Shown one piece after another: positions 35,501-43,658 of a DNA stretch of 64,000 nucleotides. Made by a program: the position numbers and the translations under genes. The stretch lies in the NCBI GenBank assembly GCA_947588605.1, contig CANPYK010000006.1, positions 1-64,000 of the forward strand. The letters are read 5' to 3'. The first letter of the stretch is position 1; each line of letters starts with the position of its first letter. The DNA is from an uncultured Oscillospiraceae bacterium (lineage in GTDB: Bacteria > Bacillota > Clostridia > Oscillospirales > Oscillospiraceae). The notes under the pieces were generated by a model, which saw only the letters and a list, made by a program, of their open reading frames with translations, was not told the DNA's origin and made no database searches.

Positions 35501-36047
35501 AGACGTCCAGAATGCCGCCCCGCAGGGCAAACTGCCCCGCGCCCTCCACCTGCTCCGTGCGCTCGAATCCGGCGCGGACGAGCTTCCCCGTGAGCTCCGT
35601 AAGGTCGGCGCTCTCGCCGGTTTTGAGCCGCGCCGCCATGCTTTTCAGCGTCTCCGGCGGCATGGTGCGGGTCATCAGCCCCTCCGGCGTAGCCACCACA
35701 ATGGGCCGCTCCTCGGTGAGGAGCTTATAAAGCGCCGCGATCCGCGCCCGCTCCCCGTCCCTGGACACGCCCTCGGCGTTGTAGAAGACGAAGTCCCGCC
35801 CGAAAAGCCGCGCCGGCTCCACGCCGGTGAAGGCATAAAGGTCCTCCGCCATCCGCGCGGCCTCCCCCTCGTCGGCGCACAGGCAAAGAAGCGCCCGCCC
35901 CGTCTCCAGATACACCGCCGCCGCCGCGTGCGCCCGCGGCAGCTGCCCCGCCCCCGACAGCAGCGCCGGACACCTCCCCGCGTCCATCGCCCCCAGCACC
36001 GTCCGCACGGACTCTTCCTTCTCGATTGACCTTGTAAGAATCTCCAT
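32556..36047 (-). CDS. mfd: Transcription-repair coupling factor Mfd
   Basis: 1163 aa from ATG 36047 (GGTGA upstream; the in-frame ATG 30 bp earlier lacks an RBS). Domain order: UvrB-like damage domains (about residues 1-340), RNA-polymerase-interacting CarD-like domain (DLVVHEVYGIGRFAG, about 490-505), RecG-like SF2 translocase with GDVGYGKTEVA (about 640) and DEEQRFG (about 745), and a C-terminal regulatory domain. It removes stalled RNA polymerase and recruits UvrA. Monocistronic by layout, between a repeat block and the opp promoter region. Confidence 0.97.
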   Translation of the reverse strand: MEILTRSIEKEESVRTVLGAMDAGRCPALLSGAGQLPRAHAAAAVYLETGRALLCLCADEGEAARMAEDLYAFTGVEPARLFGRDFVFYNAEGVSRDGERARIAALYKLLTEERPIVVATPEGLMTRTMPPETLKSMAARLKTGESADLTELTGKLVRAGFERTEQVEGAGQFALRGGILDVFSPAADYPVRCEFWGDEVDGMGYFDVSSQRRVENVETCLILPARESAVTAAEGGPEGLCRRLEEYAKTLGRKRSIKKELIDGILADIERVREGRGLPASDKYLDLLYAPASAVDYLPPDAVVVLCEPTRLTERAKNVTLQLAQDLTGLKEANVMEGEPERLMEPWESAVERLGDFPVLMMASFTASQLPLRPRTLATLTAKQLPSYGGSLETAASDIAHYKKTGSRVVVLVRDRRRAEILKEFLENKGISTAYDFDLTRLPEPGTCVIAVGTLSAGLEYPGMKLAVITEGQLTQGLFRRKARRKLPSNRQKLDSFTDLSVGDLVVHEVYGIGRFAGMVKREVDGVQKDYVKIAYAGTDSLYVPATQLDAVSKYIGAGEDAPVKLSKLGGTDWARAKTKAKAAVKDLADGLLKLQAERQKATGHAFAADTPWQREFEDNFEYQETDDQLRAIREIKADMENPVPMDRLLCGDVGYGKTEVALRAVMKCVMDGKQAAILVPTTVLAQQHYQTVARRFDGFPVSVEVLSRFRTPAQVKKALQGMEDGTVDIVIGTHKLLQKDVRFKKLGLLVVDEEQRFGVQHKERLKELARQVDVLTLSATPIPRTLNMALSGVRDMSTIEEPPSDRQPVQTYVLEHDWGVLCDAMRRELSRGGQVYYLHNRVENIERTALKIRELLDGATVAVAHGQMDEEHLGAVMEAMQTGDIQILVCTTIIETGIDIPNVNTLIIEDADKMGLAQLHQIRGRVGRSSRRAFAYFTFKRDKVLSEVAEKRLSAIREFAEFNSGFKIAMRDLEIRGAGNILGAEQSGHIVSVGYDMYLKLLDEAVHEEKGEKVPEKPECAADLAVSANIPEAYVKSAEQRMDLYRRIARIRTEEDADDMTDELIDRFGDPPAEVNALIHIALLRGEASGTGISEISQKSGRLIFSIRDFEMDRVSRLYALPKYKGRVKIEAGVKPAISLKLNPGERPVNAAVAFVRDYKGA

Positions 36048-36099
36048 TTTTTCACCACGCCAAAGCCCCCGATACACCGTACCGGGGGGAAATATGTCA

Positions 36100-37135
36100 T
36101 CGTCGGGCGGGTTTAGAACCCGCTCCTACACAAAAGGTTTGCCCGCTGCGGCGGGGACGGGGTCTCGAATCCCCCTTACCCCCTTTGCCCCAAAGGGGGT
36201 CAAAAAGGAGCGGCTTCGCCGCCATCTCGAATTTATTGCGCCGCAGGCGCAATTTATCCAAACGCGCCGCTTGCGGCGCATCCTTATTCCCCCGACCCCT
36301 TTTTCGGAAAAAGGGGTGCCGCCGCGGCGGCAGGGTATTCGAGCCTTCGTCCCTCGTCTTAGCCTTCCCCACAAAGTGGGGAAGGTGGCGCCCGCAGGCG
36401 CCGGATGAGGTGGGTGCGTTCATCGCAACCGCTCTGTTCCCCAACCTTCGCTGCCCCCCTGCCCCCCTCCTACGAGGAGGGGGCTTAAAAAGGAGCGGCT
36501 TCGCCGCCATCTCGATTTTATTGCGCCGCAGGCGCAATTTATCCAAACGCGCCGCTTGCGGCGCATCCTTATTCCCCTTGACCCCTTTTTCGGAGAAAGG
36601 GGTGCCGCCGCAGCGGCGGGGTATTCGAGCCTTCGTCCCTCGTCTTAGCCTTCCCCGCAGGGCGGGGAAGGTGGCGCCCGCAGGCGCCGGATGAGGTGGG
36701 TACGTTCATCGGAACCGCTCTGTCATCCCACGCTCGCTGCCCCCCTGCCCCCCTCCTACGAGGAGGGGGCTTTAAAAGGAGCGGCTTCGCCGCAAGCTCG
36801 ATTTTATTGCGCCGCAGCCGCAATTGAATACAAACGCGGCGAAGCCGAACCTTTTTAGCCTCCCCTTCAGGGGAGGTGGCGCGAAGCGCCGGAAGGGTTG
36901 CCTTCCCCGCAGGGGAAGGCGTCGCCGGAGGCGACGGATGTGTGCGCGGTCGGATCACAGCACCACCCCGGCGCTTCGCGCCACCCCCCCGTTGGAGGGG
37001 CAAGAGAGGGCGCGTTGACGAAACGATTTCAATAAACCGCACCCGCCCCCGTCTCAGGGCCCCCTCCTCGTAGGAGGGGGGGAGGGGGGTAGCGAACGTA
37101 GAATGACAGAGCGGTTCCGACAACCCACACCCGCC
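36100..37135. repeat. Mosaic of dispersed GC-rich palindromic repeats (block D)
   Basis: About 1 kb without a supportable gene. A compound unit is present twice in tandem: TTTTTCGGAAAAAGG or TTTTTCGGAGAAAGG, then CCGCCGCGGCGG or CCGCCGCAGCGGCGG, a CTTCCCC-GGGGAAGG module, the GGCGCCCGCAGGCGCC palindrome and CCTCCTACGAGGAGG (about 36296-36483 and 36588-36770), with the segment GCGCCGCAGGCGCAATTTAT shared between the two. This shows local duplication of a composite repeat. The GGGCGGGTT-AACCCGC hairpin lies at about 36108-36124. Confidence 0.8.
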
Positions 37136-37153
37136 CCCGGGAGGGCCGCTATT

Positions 37154-37591
37154 TCATTCCCTCTCCCGCCAGCTGAGGCTCTCGGCGTAGACGTAGCTTG
37201 TCAAATCGTCAATGTCGGTCTCTCCCGGCGAGAAGGGCTCCCAGTCGGCCCAGACGATGAGCCGCTTTCCCGGCGCCTGGGGGACGTCCTCGTGGAAGGC
37301 CAGGTGGGCGTCGTAGATGATGCCGTCGTCCTTCTCGTGATAGCCTGTGAGATTCACCTTGTATACGCCTGTAAAGCGCAGGTCCAGCGGCTTTTTCGTC
37401 CACTGGTTGTGGACGGTCAGGGTCGCCTCGTATGTCTCCGGCGTGTAGCTCAAGAACATCGCCCCGGACGCGTCCACATATTTTCCCGTTTGAAAGCTGG
37501 CCGACACGAGGCAGGAGTCGTGGAATCCGCCCACGCGCTCCATCAGCTCATCAATGTCGTCCCGCGTCTCGATCCGTTTCCAATCTCCCAT
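37154..37591 (-). CDS. Hypothetical protein, 145 aa
   Basis: A soluble protein with no signal peptide. It opens with a helical DDIDELMERVGGFHDSC segment (residues about 11-27) and continues as alternating beta-strand-like sequence with conserved-looking aromatics (LSYTPETYEATLTVHNQW, WADWEPFSP). The GFHDS opening followed by beta strands recalls small immunity or DUF families, but I cannot assign it. It is 15 bp upstream of rsmG on the same strand, so it may share that transcript. GC content is like its neighbours. Confidence 0.7.
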   Translation of the reverse strand: MGDWKRIETRDDIDELMERVGGFHDSCLVSASFQTGKYVDASGAMFLSYTPETYEATLTVHNQWTKKPLDLRFTGVYKVNLTGYHEKDDGIIYDAHLAFHEDVPQAPGKRLIVWADWEPFSPGETDIDDLTSYVYAESLSWRERE

Positions 37592-37606
37592 GCTCGCTTT
37601 CTCCTC

Positions 37607-38314
37607 TCACAACGCCCGCTTCTGGATCGCCGCCCACCTTCTGGGGAAGCGCTCCGGGGTTGGAGCGGCCTTTTCGACGACAACCACCCGGCGGAGGATG
37701 TCCGTGCCGGGGATGGTGTACGCCCGCACGTCCGCAAGCCTGCCGCCCAGCTTTTCAATAGTCGGGCCAGCCTCCTCGATCTCCCGGTCCGAGTCCGCGG
37801 CCTTCATAGCTAAGAACTGCCCGCCTGGCTTCACGAAGGGCAGGCACAGCTCTGCCAGGACCCGCAGGTCCGCCACGGCGCGGGCCACGGCGGCGTCGTA
37901 GCGCTCCCGGTGCTCCGGCTCGTGGGACAGCTCCTCGGCCCGGACGGCCACGGCGCGGCAGGGGAGGCCCAGGCGCTCCGTCAGGGACGCCAAAAACGCC
38001 ACCTTCTTTTCCGTGGCGTCCAAAAGCGTCAGGTCTATGGAGGGCTCCGCGATCTTCAGCGCAAGGCCGGGAAGGCCGCCGCCGGTGCCCACGTCGATGA
38101 CGGATTTTCCGCGAAGGTCCGCGCAGGCGAGGACGGCGGCGCTGTCCAGGAAGTGGAGCGCCGCGGCCTGGTCCTCCCCCTCGATGGCGGTGAGGTTGAA
38201 GCGCCGGTTGGCCTCGCTCAAGGCGTCGAAATACGCCCGGTAGAGGCCCGGCGCCCCCTCAGGGAGGGAGATGCCGAGGGCGGTGGCGCCCCCGGCAACG
38301 ATCTCTTCCAGCAT
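37607..38314 (-). CDS. rsmG: 16S rRNA (guanine527-N7)-methyltransferase RsmG
   Basis: 235 aa. It has the AdoMet-binding motif VIDVGTGGGLPGLALKI (about residues 71-87), the LLDATEKKVAFL segment (about 97-108) and the late VVVEK strand typical of GidB/RsmG. It methylates N7 of G527 in 16S rRNA. rsmG next to parA/parB is a classic arrangement near the replication origin of Firmicutes; here mscL, serS and two small genes lie between them. Confidence 0.96.
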   Translation of the reverse strand: MLEEIVAGGATALGISLPEGAPGLYRAYFDALSEANRRFNLTAIEGEDQAAALHFLDSAAVLACADLRGKSVIDVGTGGGLPGLALKIAEPSIDLTLLDATEKKVAFLASLTERLGLPCRAVAVRAEELSHEPEHRERYDAAVARAVADLRVLAELCLPFVKPGGQFLAMKAADSDREIEEAGPTIEKLGGRLADVRAYTIPGTDILRRVVVVEKAAPTPERFPRRWAAIQKRAL

Positions 38315-38315
38315 C

Positions 38316-38708
38316 TTATTTTTTCTCGGCCAGCAGGTCCCGGATCTCGGTGAGCAGGACCTCCTCCTTGCTGGGCGCGGGAGGGGCGGGAGGCGCGGCG
38401 GGGGCCTCCTTCTTCTTGTGCATGGCGTTGAAGAGCTTCACGATGCAGAAGACCGCGAAGGCCATGATGATGAAGTTGAAGACGGCCTGGATGAACGCGC
38501 CGTAACGGATGACCGCGTCGCCGATCTCCAGGGTCAGGTTGGCGAAGGTCGCCTCACCCACGATGATGCCGATGAAGGGCATGAGGATGTCGTTGATAAG
38601 GGAGTTGGTGATGGCGGAGAAGGCGGTGCCGATGATCACGCCGACGGCCAGGTCCAGCACGTTGCCGCGCATGGCGAAGGCCTTGAACTCCTCAAAAAAT
38701 TTTTTCAT
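38316..38708 (-). CDS. mscL: Large-conductance mechanosensitive channel MscL
   Basis: 130 aa. The N-terminal amphipathic helix and TM1 ([21 protein letters not shown], about residues 7-27), the [18 protein letters not shown] block and TM2 (about 72-93) are diagnostic. The C-terminal helical bundle is preceded by an Ala/Pro linker (about 101-112). It forms a pentameric safety valve against hypo-osmotic shock. It ends 2 bp before rsmG starts. Confidence 0.97.
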   Translation of the reverse strand: MKKFFEEFKAFAMRGNVLDLAVGVIIGTAFSAITNSLINDILMPFIGIIVGEATFANLTLEIGDAVIRYGAFIQAVFNFIIMAFAVFCIVKLFNAMHKKKEAPAAPPAPPAPSKEEVLLTEIRDLLAEKK

Positions 38709-38733
38709 GGTCGTTCTCCTTCCCGGGGTTCCC

Positions 38734-39045
38734 TTACGCGTCCGCCTCGGGGGTCTCGGGCTCGGCCTCCGTCTCGGGCTCCTCTACGGTGATGCCCTCG
38801 TCCGTCTCCGTCTCCTCGCCGCAGCAGCAGCACTCCTCGTCCTCGCGGGACTCCTCGTACTTCTTGTTGAGGACGGGAAGGAGCTTCACGTCCACGTTGC
38901 GGCCGTTCTCATCCTTGGTGTAGGTAGCCGACCAGGTGGCGGAGGTGAGCTTCACCGCGCCGGTCTCCTCGTCCTTCTCCACCTTGTAGGGCGCTACCGC
39001 CGCCACAGCCGCGGCGCCAATGAGAATTTTCCAGATTGCTTTCAT
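38734..39045 (-). CDS. Small membrane-anchored protein with a four-cysteine cluster
   Basis: 103 aa. An N-terminal hydrophobic segment (about residues 4-19) is followed by a predicted beta domain (about 20-63) and an acidic tail containing ECCCCGEE (about residues 71-78) and a run rich in Glu, Thr and Pro. Four consecutive cysteines flanked by acidic residues could bind metal or form disulfides. The preceding start has AGGAGG. It lies between mscL and serS on the same strand. No family is recognised. Confidence 0.7.
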   Translation of the reverse strand: MKAIWKILIGAAAVAAVAPYKVEKDEETGAVKLTSATWSATYTKDENGRNVDVKLLPVLNKKYEESREDEECCCCGEETETDEGITVEEPETEAEPETPEADA

Positions 39046-39087
39046 AGTCAGGTCCTCCTTATATAATATAAATTTTTATAAACCGCT

Positions 39088-40398
39088 TTACACCTTTTTC
39101 GCCCGCTCCAGCTTTTCCTTGCCGCCCATGTAGGGACGCAGGGCCTCGGGGATGACCACCGCGCCGTCGGCCCGGAGGTTATTTTCCAGAAGGGCGATGA
39201 GCATCCGGGGAGGCGCGACGCAGGTGTTGTTCAGGGTATGGGCCAGGTAGATCCTCCCGTCCTCGCCCTTCACGCGTATTTTCAGCCGCCGGGCCTGGGC
39301 GTCGCCCAGGTTGGAGCAGGAGCAGACCTCGAAATACTTCTGCTGCCGGGGGCTCCACGCCTCGATGTCGCAGGACTTGACCTTCAGGTCCGCCAGGTCC
39401 CCGGAGCAGCACTCCAGCTGCCGCACGGGGATGTCCAGGCTGCGGAAGAGCTCCACGGAATAGCGCCACAGCTTTTCGTACCAGTCCATGGACTCCTCGG
39501 GCTTGCAGACCACGATCATCTCCTGCTTTTCAAACTGGTGGATGCGGTAGACGCCCCGCTCCTCCAGCCCGTGGGCGCCCTTCTCCTTGCGGAAGCAGGG
39601 CGAGTAGCTGGTGAGGGTGTGGGGCAGGGAGGATTCCGGGATGAGCTGGTCGATGTACCGGCCGATCATGGAGTGCTCGCTGGTGCCGATGAGGTAGAGG
39701 TCCTCGCCCTCGATCTTGTACATCATGGCGTCCATGTCCGACTGGCTCATGACCCCCTCCACGATGGCCCCGTGCATCATGTAGGGCGGGATCATGTAGG
39801 TGAAGCCCTTGCCGATCATGAAATCCCTGGCGTAGGCCAGCACCGCCTCGTGAAGGCGCGCGATGTCGCCCACCAGGTAGTAAAACCCGTTCCCGGCCAC
39901 CCTTCTCGCGCCGTCCAGGTCGATGCCGTTGAAGCTCTCCATGATCTCGGTGTGGTAGGGGATCTCAAAATCCGGGACCACCGGTTCGCCGAAGCGCCGG
40001 ACCTCCACGTTGTGGCTGTCGTCGGGGCCGATGGGGACGCTGGGGTCGATGATCTGGGGGATCTTCATCATCACCGCCCGCAGCTCGGCGGCATATTTGG
40101 CCTCCAGCTCCTCGAGCTCGGCAAGGCGCTGGCCGTCGGCCTTCACCTCGGCCTTCACGGCCTCGGCCTCGGCAAGCTTCGCCGGGTCCTTCTTGGCCTG
40201 GCCCATGAGCATCCCCACCTGCTTGGAGAGCTGGTTGCGCTTGGCGCGCAGGTCGCTGGCCTCGTTGATGGCGGCGCGGTTTTGGCGGTCCAACTCCAGG
40301 GCCTTATCCACTAAGGGCAGCTTTTCGTCCTGAAATTTCTTTCGGATATTCTCCCGGACAAGCTCCGGGTCCTCGCGGATGAGCTTGATATCGATCAC
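39088..40398 (-). CDS. serS: Serine--tRNA ligase
   Basis: 436 aa. An N-terminal long-helix hairpin tRNA-binding arm (about residues 1-105) precedes a class II synthetase core with motif 2 (SPCFRKEKGAHG through VYRIHQFEK, about 268-292) and motif 3 near the end (LNNTCVAPPRMLIALLEN). It charges tRNA-Ser (and tRNA-Sec where present). The start overlaps the stop of the preceding small gene by 4 bp, so no T-box leader lies directly before it. Confidence 0.97.
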   Translation of the reverse strand: MIDIKLIREDPELVRENIRKKFQDEKLPLVDKALELDRQNRAAINEASDLRAKRNQLSKQVGMLMGQAKKDPAKLAEAEAVKAEVKADGQRLAELEELEAKYAAELRAVMMKIPQIIDPSVPIGPDDSHNVEVRRFGEPVVPDFEIPYHTEIMESFNGIDLDGARRVAGNGFYYLVGDIARLHEAVLAYARDFMIGKGFTYMIPPYMMHGAIVEGVMSQSDMDAMMYKIEGEDLYLIGTSEHSMIGRYIDQLIPESSLPHTLTSYSPCFRKEKGAHGLEERGVYRIHQFEKQEMIVVCKPEESMDWYEKLWRYSVELFRSLDIPVRQLECCSGDLADLKVKSCDIEAWSPRQQKYFEVCSCSNLGDAQARRLKIRVKGEDGRIYLAHTLNNTCVAPPRMLIALLENNLRADGAVVIPEALRPYMGGKEKLERAKKV

Positions 40399-40691
40399 GG
40401 CAGGATGCCTCCGTCCAAGTTGATGTCTGTTTCTCCGTTAACAGGGATATTATACGTCTCCGCGCCGTCCGCGTCAAGTAGGCGGGCGGTTTTCGGCGTC
40501 TCCGGCGGGGCGATGTCCCGCTGCGTCACGGCGTAGGAGAGGGCGATGAGCGCCAGGGCCACCACAAAGAGGACGACCGTATAGATGAGCACCGACGCCT
40601 CCGTTTTCCGGGTGTTCTTGGGGGCCTCCTCCTGTCTGGAGGGCTCCTGCGGGGTGACGTCGGCCCCGTCGCTTCTTTTTTTGATCTTCAT
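40395..40691 (-). CDS. Small single-pass membrane protein between parB and serS
   Basis: 98 aa from ATG 40691, which overlaps the parB stop (ATGA); its own stop overlaps the serS start (ATGA). The N-terminal 30 residues are charged and cytoplasmic (KIKKRSDGADV...), one TM helix spans about residues 34-55, and the rest is a short external tail with a YAVTQRDIAPPE segment. Double translational overlap implies co-expression with ParB and SerRS. Function is unknown. Confidence 0.75.
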   Translation of the reverse strand: MKIKKRSDGADVTPQEPSRQEEAPKNTRKTEASVLIYTVVLFVVALALIALSYAVTQRDIAPPETPKTARLLDADGAETYNIPVNGETDINLDGGILP

Positions 40692-41572
40692 GACTGCTCC
40701 CATTCCATTTTGATGGTCTTCAGGGCCTTCACAAGGGCGGTAAGGTCCTTGTCGCTATAGTAATCCAGGGTCAGCTTGCCCGATTCCCGGCCCGGCTGGA
40801 TAGTGACCTTCCGGCCCAGGGCGCCGCTGAGCTCCCGTTCCAGCTCCGCGGCGTAGTCAATGCCGTCGGGGCCCAGGCGGTAGTTGCGCTTGGGGCGCGG
40901 GCGCTTCTCCCGCTCGCTCTTCACCTTTTTCACGGCGGCGGCGATCTCCCGGACGGACAGGTCCTGCTCCGCGGCCTTCACCGCCAGCTCGTCCTGGAAG
41001 TCCGCGTCGTCCACCTCCAGCAGCGCCTTGGCCTGGCTGACGGTGAGCTTTCCCGCCTCCGTCAGGGCGACGGCCCTGGGCGGCAGGCGCAGAAGCCGCA
41101 GGGCGTTGGCCACCGCCGGGCGGCTCTTGCCCACCCGTTCGGCCACCTGCTCCTGGGTGAGGCCGTGGCGGTCCATCAGCGTCTCGTACCCACGGGCCTC
41201 CTCCAGGGGATTCAGGTCCTCCCGCTGGAGGTTCTCGATGAGGGCGATCTCCGCCGCCTCCCGGTCCGAGACGTCCACGATGTTCACCGGGACCTCCGAA
41301 AGCCCCGCCATCCGGGCGGCGCGCCAACGGCGCTCCCCGGCGACGATCTCATAGCGGTCAAAGCCCATGTCCCGGACGGTGATGGGCTGAAGGACGCCGT
41401 GGTCCCGGATGGACTGGGCCAGCTCCTCCAGCTTCTCCGGGTCGAAGCGCGACCGGGGCTGATCGGGGCGGGGCTCCAGCTTTGTGACGGACACCCGCTT
41501 GAGGCTCCCGTCCTGCTCCATCGTCTCGTCCCCGAAAAGGGCGCCGAGGCCGCTTCCCAATCCCTTTGCCAT
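40688..41572 (-). CDS. parB: Chromosome partitioning protein ParB (Spo0J)
   Basis: 294 aa. The N-terminal CTPase domain carries RPDQPRSRFD (about residues 33-42) and the GERRWRAARMAG motif (about 78-89). A helix-turn-helix parS-binding domain (about 130-160, LTQEQVAERVGKSRPAVANAL) and a C-terminal dimerisation domain follow. It loads on parS and spreads as a clamp. The nearest parS-like sites are at 42461 and 42501. It follows parA with a 1-bp gap. Confidence 0.97.
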   Translation of the reverse strand: MAKGLGSGLGALFGDETMEQDGSLKRVSVTKLEPRPDQPRSRFDPEKLEELAQSIRDHGVLQPITVRDMGFDRYEIVAGERRWRAARMAGLSEVPVNIVDVSDREAAEIALIENLQREDLNPLEEARGYETLMDRHGLTQEQVAERVGKSRPAVANALRLLRLPPRAVALTEAGKLTVSQAKALLEVDDADFQDELAVKAAEQDLSVREIAAAVKKVKSEREKRPRPKRNYRLGPDGIDYAAELERELSGALGRKVTIQPGRESGKLTLDYYSDKDLTALVKALKTIKMEWEQS

Positions 41573-41573
41573 G

Positions 41574-42344
41574 TCAGCTCCTCCTCCCGCTGTTGCGCTC
41601 GATGATCTCCCTGGCCAGATTCGTATACGCCAGCGCGCCCTTGGACGCCGGGTCGTAGGCCATCACGGGCTTGCCGTGGCTGGGCGCCTCCGAAAGGCGC
41701 ACGTTGCGCGGGATCACGGTCCGCAGGACCTTCTCCCGGAAATATTTTTTGACCTCCGCCGCCACCTGCATGGAGAGGTTGGTGCGCCCGTCGAACATGG
41801 TGAGCACCACCCCCTCGATCTCCAGGGCGGGGTTGAGCCGGCGCTTGATGAGCCGGACGGTGTTCATGAGGTCGGAAAGCCCCTCCAGGGCGAAATACTC
41901 GCACTGCACTGGCACCAGCACCGTGTCCGCCGCCACGAGGCCGTTGAGCGTCAGCAGCTCCAGGCTGGGCGGGCAGTCGATGAGGATGAAATCATAGCTT
42001 TCGGCGGCGTCCTTCAGGGCTTTTTTCAGTATGTACTCCCGCTCCGGCAGCTCCACCATCTCGATCAGTGCCCCGGAGAGGGCCTTGTTGGAGGGGAGGA
42101 GGCCGCCGTACTTCGTCTTGACGGCGCATGTCTCCACCGGGGCGGCGCCGATAAGCACGTCGTAGGTCCCGGCCCGGACCCGGTTTTTGTCCACGCCCAT
42201 GGCCGACGTGGCGTTCCCCTGGGGGTCGGCGTCCACCAGAAGGACCTTTTTGCCCTCGCTGTGGAGGGCGCAGGTGACGTTCACCGATGTGGTGGTCTTC
42301 CCCACGCCGCCCTTCTGATTGGCCACCGCGATGATCTTTCCCAT
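41574..42344 (-). CDS. parA: Chromosome partitioning ATPase ParA (Soj)
   Basis: 256 aa from ATG 42344 (GGAGG upstream; an in-frame upstream start lacks an RBS). The deviant Walker A KGGVGKTTTS (about residues 10-19), Walker A-prime LVDADPQGNATS (about 37-48) and Walker B ILIDCPPS are intact. It drives origin segregation and, as Soj, can regulate DnaA. It has its own promoter and two parS-like sites directly upstream. Confidence 0.96.
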   Translation of the reverse strand: MGKIIAVANQKGGVGKTTTSVNVTCALHSEGKKVLLVDADPQGNATSAMGVDKNRVRAGTYDVLIGAAPVETCAVKTKYGGLLPSNKALSGALIEMVELPEREYILKKALKDAAESYDFILIDCPPSLELLTLNGLVAADTVLVPVQCEYFALEGLSDLMNTVRLIKRRLNPALEIEGVVLTMFDGRTNLSMQVAAEVKKYFREKVLRTVIPRNVRLSEAPSHGKPVMAYDPASKGALAYTNLAREIIERNSGRRS

Positions 42345-42375
42345 GTCCGCCTCCGTTTTTGAAGTCAACGGGGTT

Positions 42376-42404
42376 ATTATACATGACCGGTGGGCAGATT
42401 TCAA
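42376..42404 (-). promoter_or_regulatory. Promoter of parA-parB
   Basis: On the minus strand, TTGAAA (42399-42404), 17 bp, TATAAT (42376-42381), 32 bp before the ATG. Two parS-like sites lie 57 and 97 bp upstream of the -35. Confidence 0.8.
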
Positions 42405-42460
42405 TAACAATCTGTAAATCTTTCCGCCAAATTCGTCCCGCGCACTTTAGCACGCGAAAA

Positions 42461-42476
42461 TGTTCCACGTGGAACA
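42461..42476. promoter_or_regulatory. parS-like site 1
   Basis: TGTTCCACGTGGAACA, a perfect 16-bp palindrome that differs from the Bacillus consensus TGTTTCACGTGAAACA at two symmetric positions. It lies next to parA. Confidence 0.85.
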
Positions 42477-42500
42477 TTTTCGCGAATTAAAGCGTTGAAA

Positions 42501-42516
42501 TGTTCCACGTGGAACA
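42501..42516. promoter_or_regulatory. parS-like site 2
   Basis: An identical 16-bp palindrome 40 bp from site 1. It is followed by TTTTAGCGGAGTAAAGTAG and then the GGGCGGGTT hairpin repeat, a context nearly repeated at site 3 (57166). Confidence 0.85.
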
Positions 42517-42536
42517 TTTTAGCGGAGTAAAGTAGG

Positions 42537-42557
42537 GGCGGGTTCCAAACCCGCCCG
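42537..42557. repeat. Isolated GGGCGGGTT hairpin repeat
   Basis: A single GGGCGGGTT/AACCCGCCC hairpin between parS-like site 2 and the end of gpr. It may also serve as a terminator for gpr. Confidence 0.7.
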
Positions 42558-42572
42558 CGTTTTCGGGACCCC

Positions 42573-43466
42573 TCACCCCACCAGCATATCCACGTCCTCC
42601 ACGGTAAGCCCCGGGTGGAGGGCGAGGTTGAGGGCGTAGGCGGCCAGGCGCGAGATGGAGGCGGCGGCGGAGTCGATCTCGCGGGGGGTGACGATCATAT
42701 TGCCGGCGGCTCGGCGCAAGGCGTCGGCGTCCAGGTCCGCGCCGGCCTCGCGGGCCAGGTCCAGGGTGAGGGTGGCGGCGTCCACCACGGTGGGGACGCC
42801 CAGGGCGATGACGGGGACGCCCAGGGTGTCCCGGGACAGGGCGGCCCGGGCGTTGCCCACGCCGGAACCGGGAACGATGCCGGTGTCGGAGACCTGGACG
42901 GTGCGGCAAAGGCGCTCCATGCTCCGGGAGGCCAGGGCGTCCACGGCGATGACGGCCTCCGGGCGGATCTGGCGCACCAGGGCCCCCACGGTATCCACGC
43001 TCTCCACGCCGGTGGTGCCCAGGACCCCCGGCTCCAGGGCGGCCACGCTGCCGAAGCCGCGAAAATCCTGAGGACTGCGGTCCTTGAGGTGGCGGGTGAT
43101 CAGGGTGTTTTTCACCGTCAGGTGCCCCACCGCGTCCGGGGTGATGGCCGGATTGCCCAGGCCCACCACCAAAACGGGACCGGACACCTGGCCCAGCAGG
43201 TCCCGCAGGACCTCCGCCAGCACCAGGACGCCGTCGGCGAAGGCGTCGTCCTCCCGGCGGAGGAAGCGGCCCAGCTCCACGGTGACGTAGCGCCCCCGCG
43301 GCTTGCCCAGGGCCCGGGCGGCCTCCTCGGACCTTACGTCCACCGTCACCACCTCGAAGCCCCGGCGGGTGCTGACATTCTCCTCCACGCCGGGAAGGGC
43401 GTCGGGATGGTCCTCGCTCCAAATCTTTTTGGCCTCCATGGCCAGGTCCGAACGTCTCGAAAGCAT
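42573..43466 (-). CDS. gpr: Germination protease Gpr
   Basis: 297 aa, somewhat shorter than Bacillus Gpr. The N-terminal EENVSTRRGFEVVTVDV region (about residues 28-44) and the core VVGLGNPAITPDAVG (about 98-112), KNTLITRHL, and PEAVIAVDALASRS (about 168-181) match the A25 aspartic-type protease family. It is made as a zymogen in the forespore and degrades small acid-soluble DNA-binding proteins on germination. It is divergent from rpsT, a common Firmicutes pairing. An 8-bp inverted repeat (TACCCCCA/TGGGGGTA, about 43472-43499) lies directly upstream of the ATG. Confidence 0.95.
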   Translation of the reverse strand: MLSRRSDLAMEAKKIWSEDHPDALPGVEENVSTRRGFEVVTVDVRSEEAARALGKPRGRYVTVELGRFLRREDDAFADGVLVLAEVLRDLLGQVSGPVLVVGLGNPAITPDAVGHLTVKNTLITRHLKDRSPQDFRGFGSVAALEPGVLGTTGVESVDTVGALVRQIRPEAVIAVDALASRSMERLCRTVQVSDTGIVPGSGVGNARAALSRDTLGVPVIALGVPTVVDAATLTLDLAREAGADLDADALRRAAGNMIVTPREIDSAAASISRLAAYALNLALHPGLTVEDVDMLVG

Positions 43467-43555
43467 GGTCTACCCCCATATCTTGTGGTTTGGGGGTAGT
43501 ATCTCCACTAAAGCGAAAAAAGTGCGGGTCCGGCGCAAAAAATTTAAAAAAACCC

Positions 43556-43584
43556 TTGAAATTTCCGAGGAAGAATGGTAGAAT
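43556..43584 (+). promoter_or_regulatory. Promoter of rpsT
   Basis: TTGAAA (43556-43561), 17 bp, TAGAAT (43579-43584), giving a leader of roughly 65 nt. Confidence 0.75.
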
Positions 43585-43658
43585 GTTTATCCGCACGGTT
43601 ATCAAGACGATTTTACGGTGAATAACACGTGACTTTATAGGAGGAGGTGGCCAGTAGA

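Noticed and set aside
36296..36770. Regularly recurring repeats that might suggest a CRISPR array
   Set aside because: Units differ in length and composition, occur in both orientations, are palindromic composites, and no cas genes are present.
40398..40700. A possible T-box leader for serS
   Set aside because: serS starts inside the stop codon of the preceding small gene and is part of a longer operon; there is no room for a T-box.
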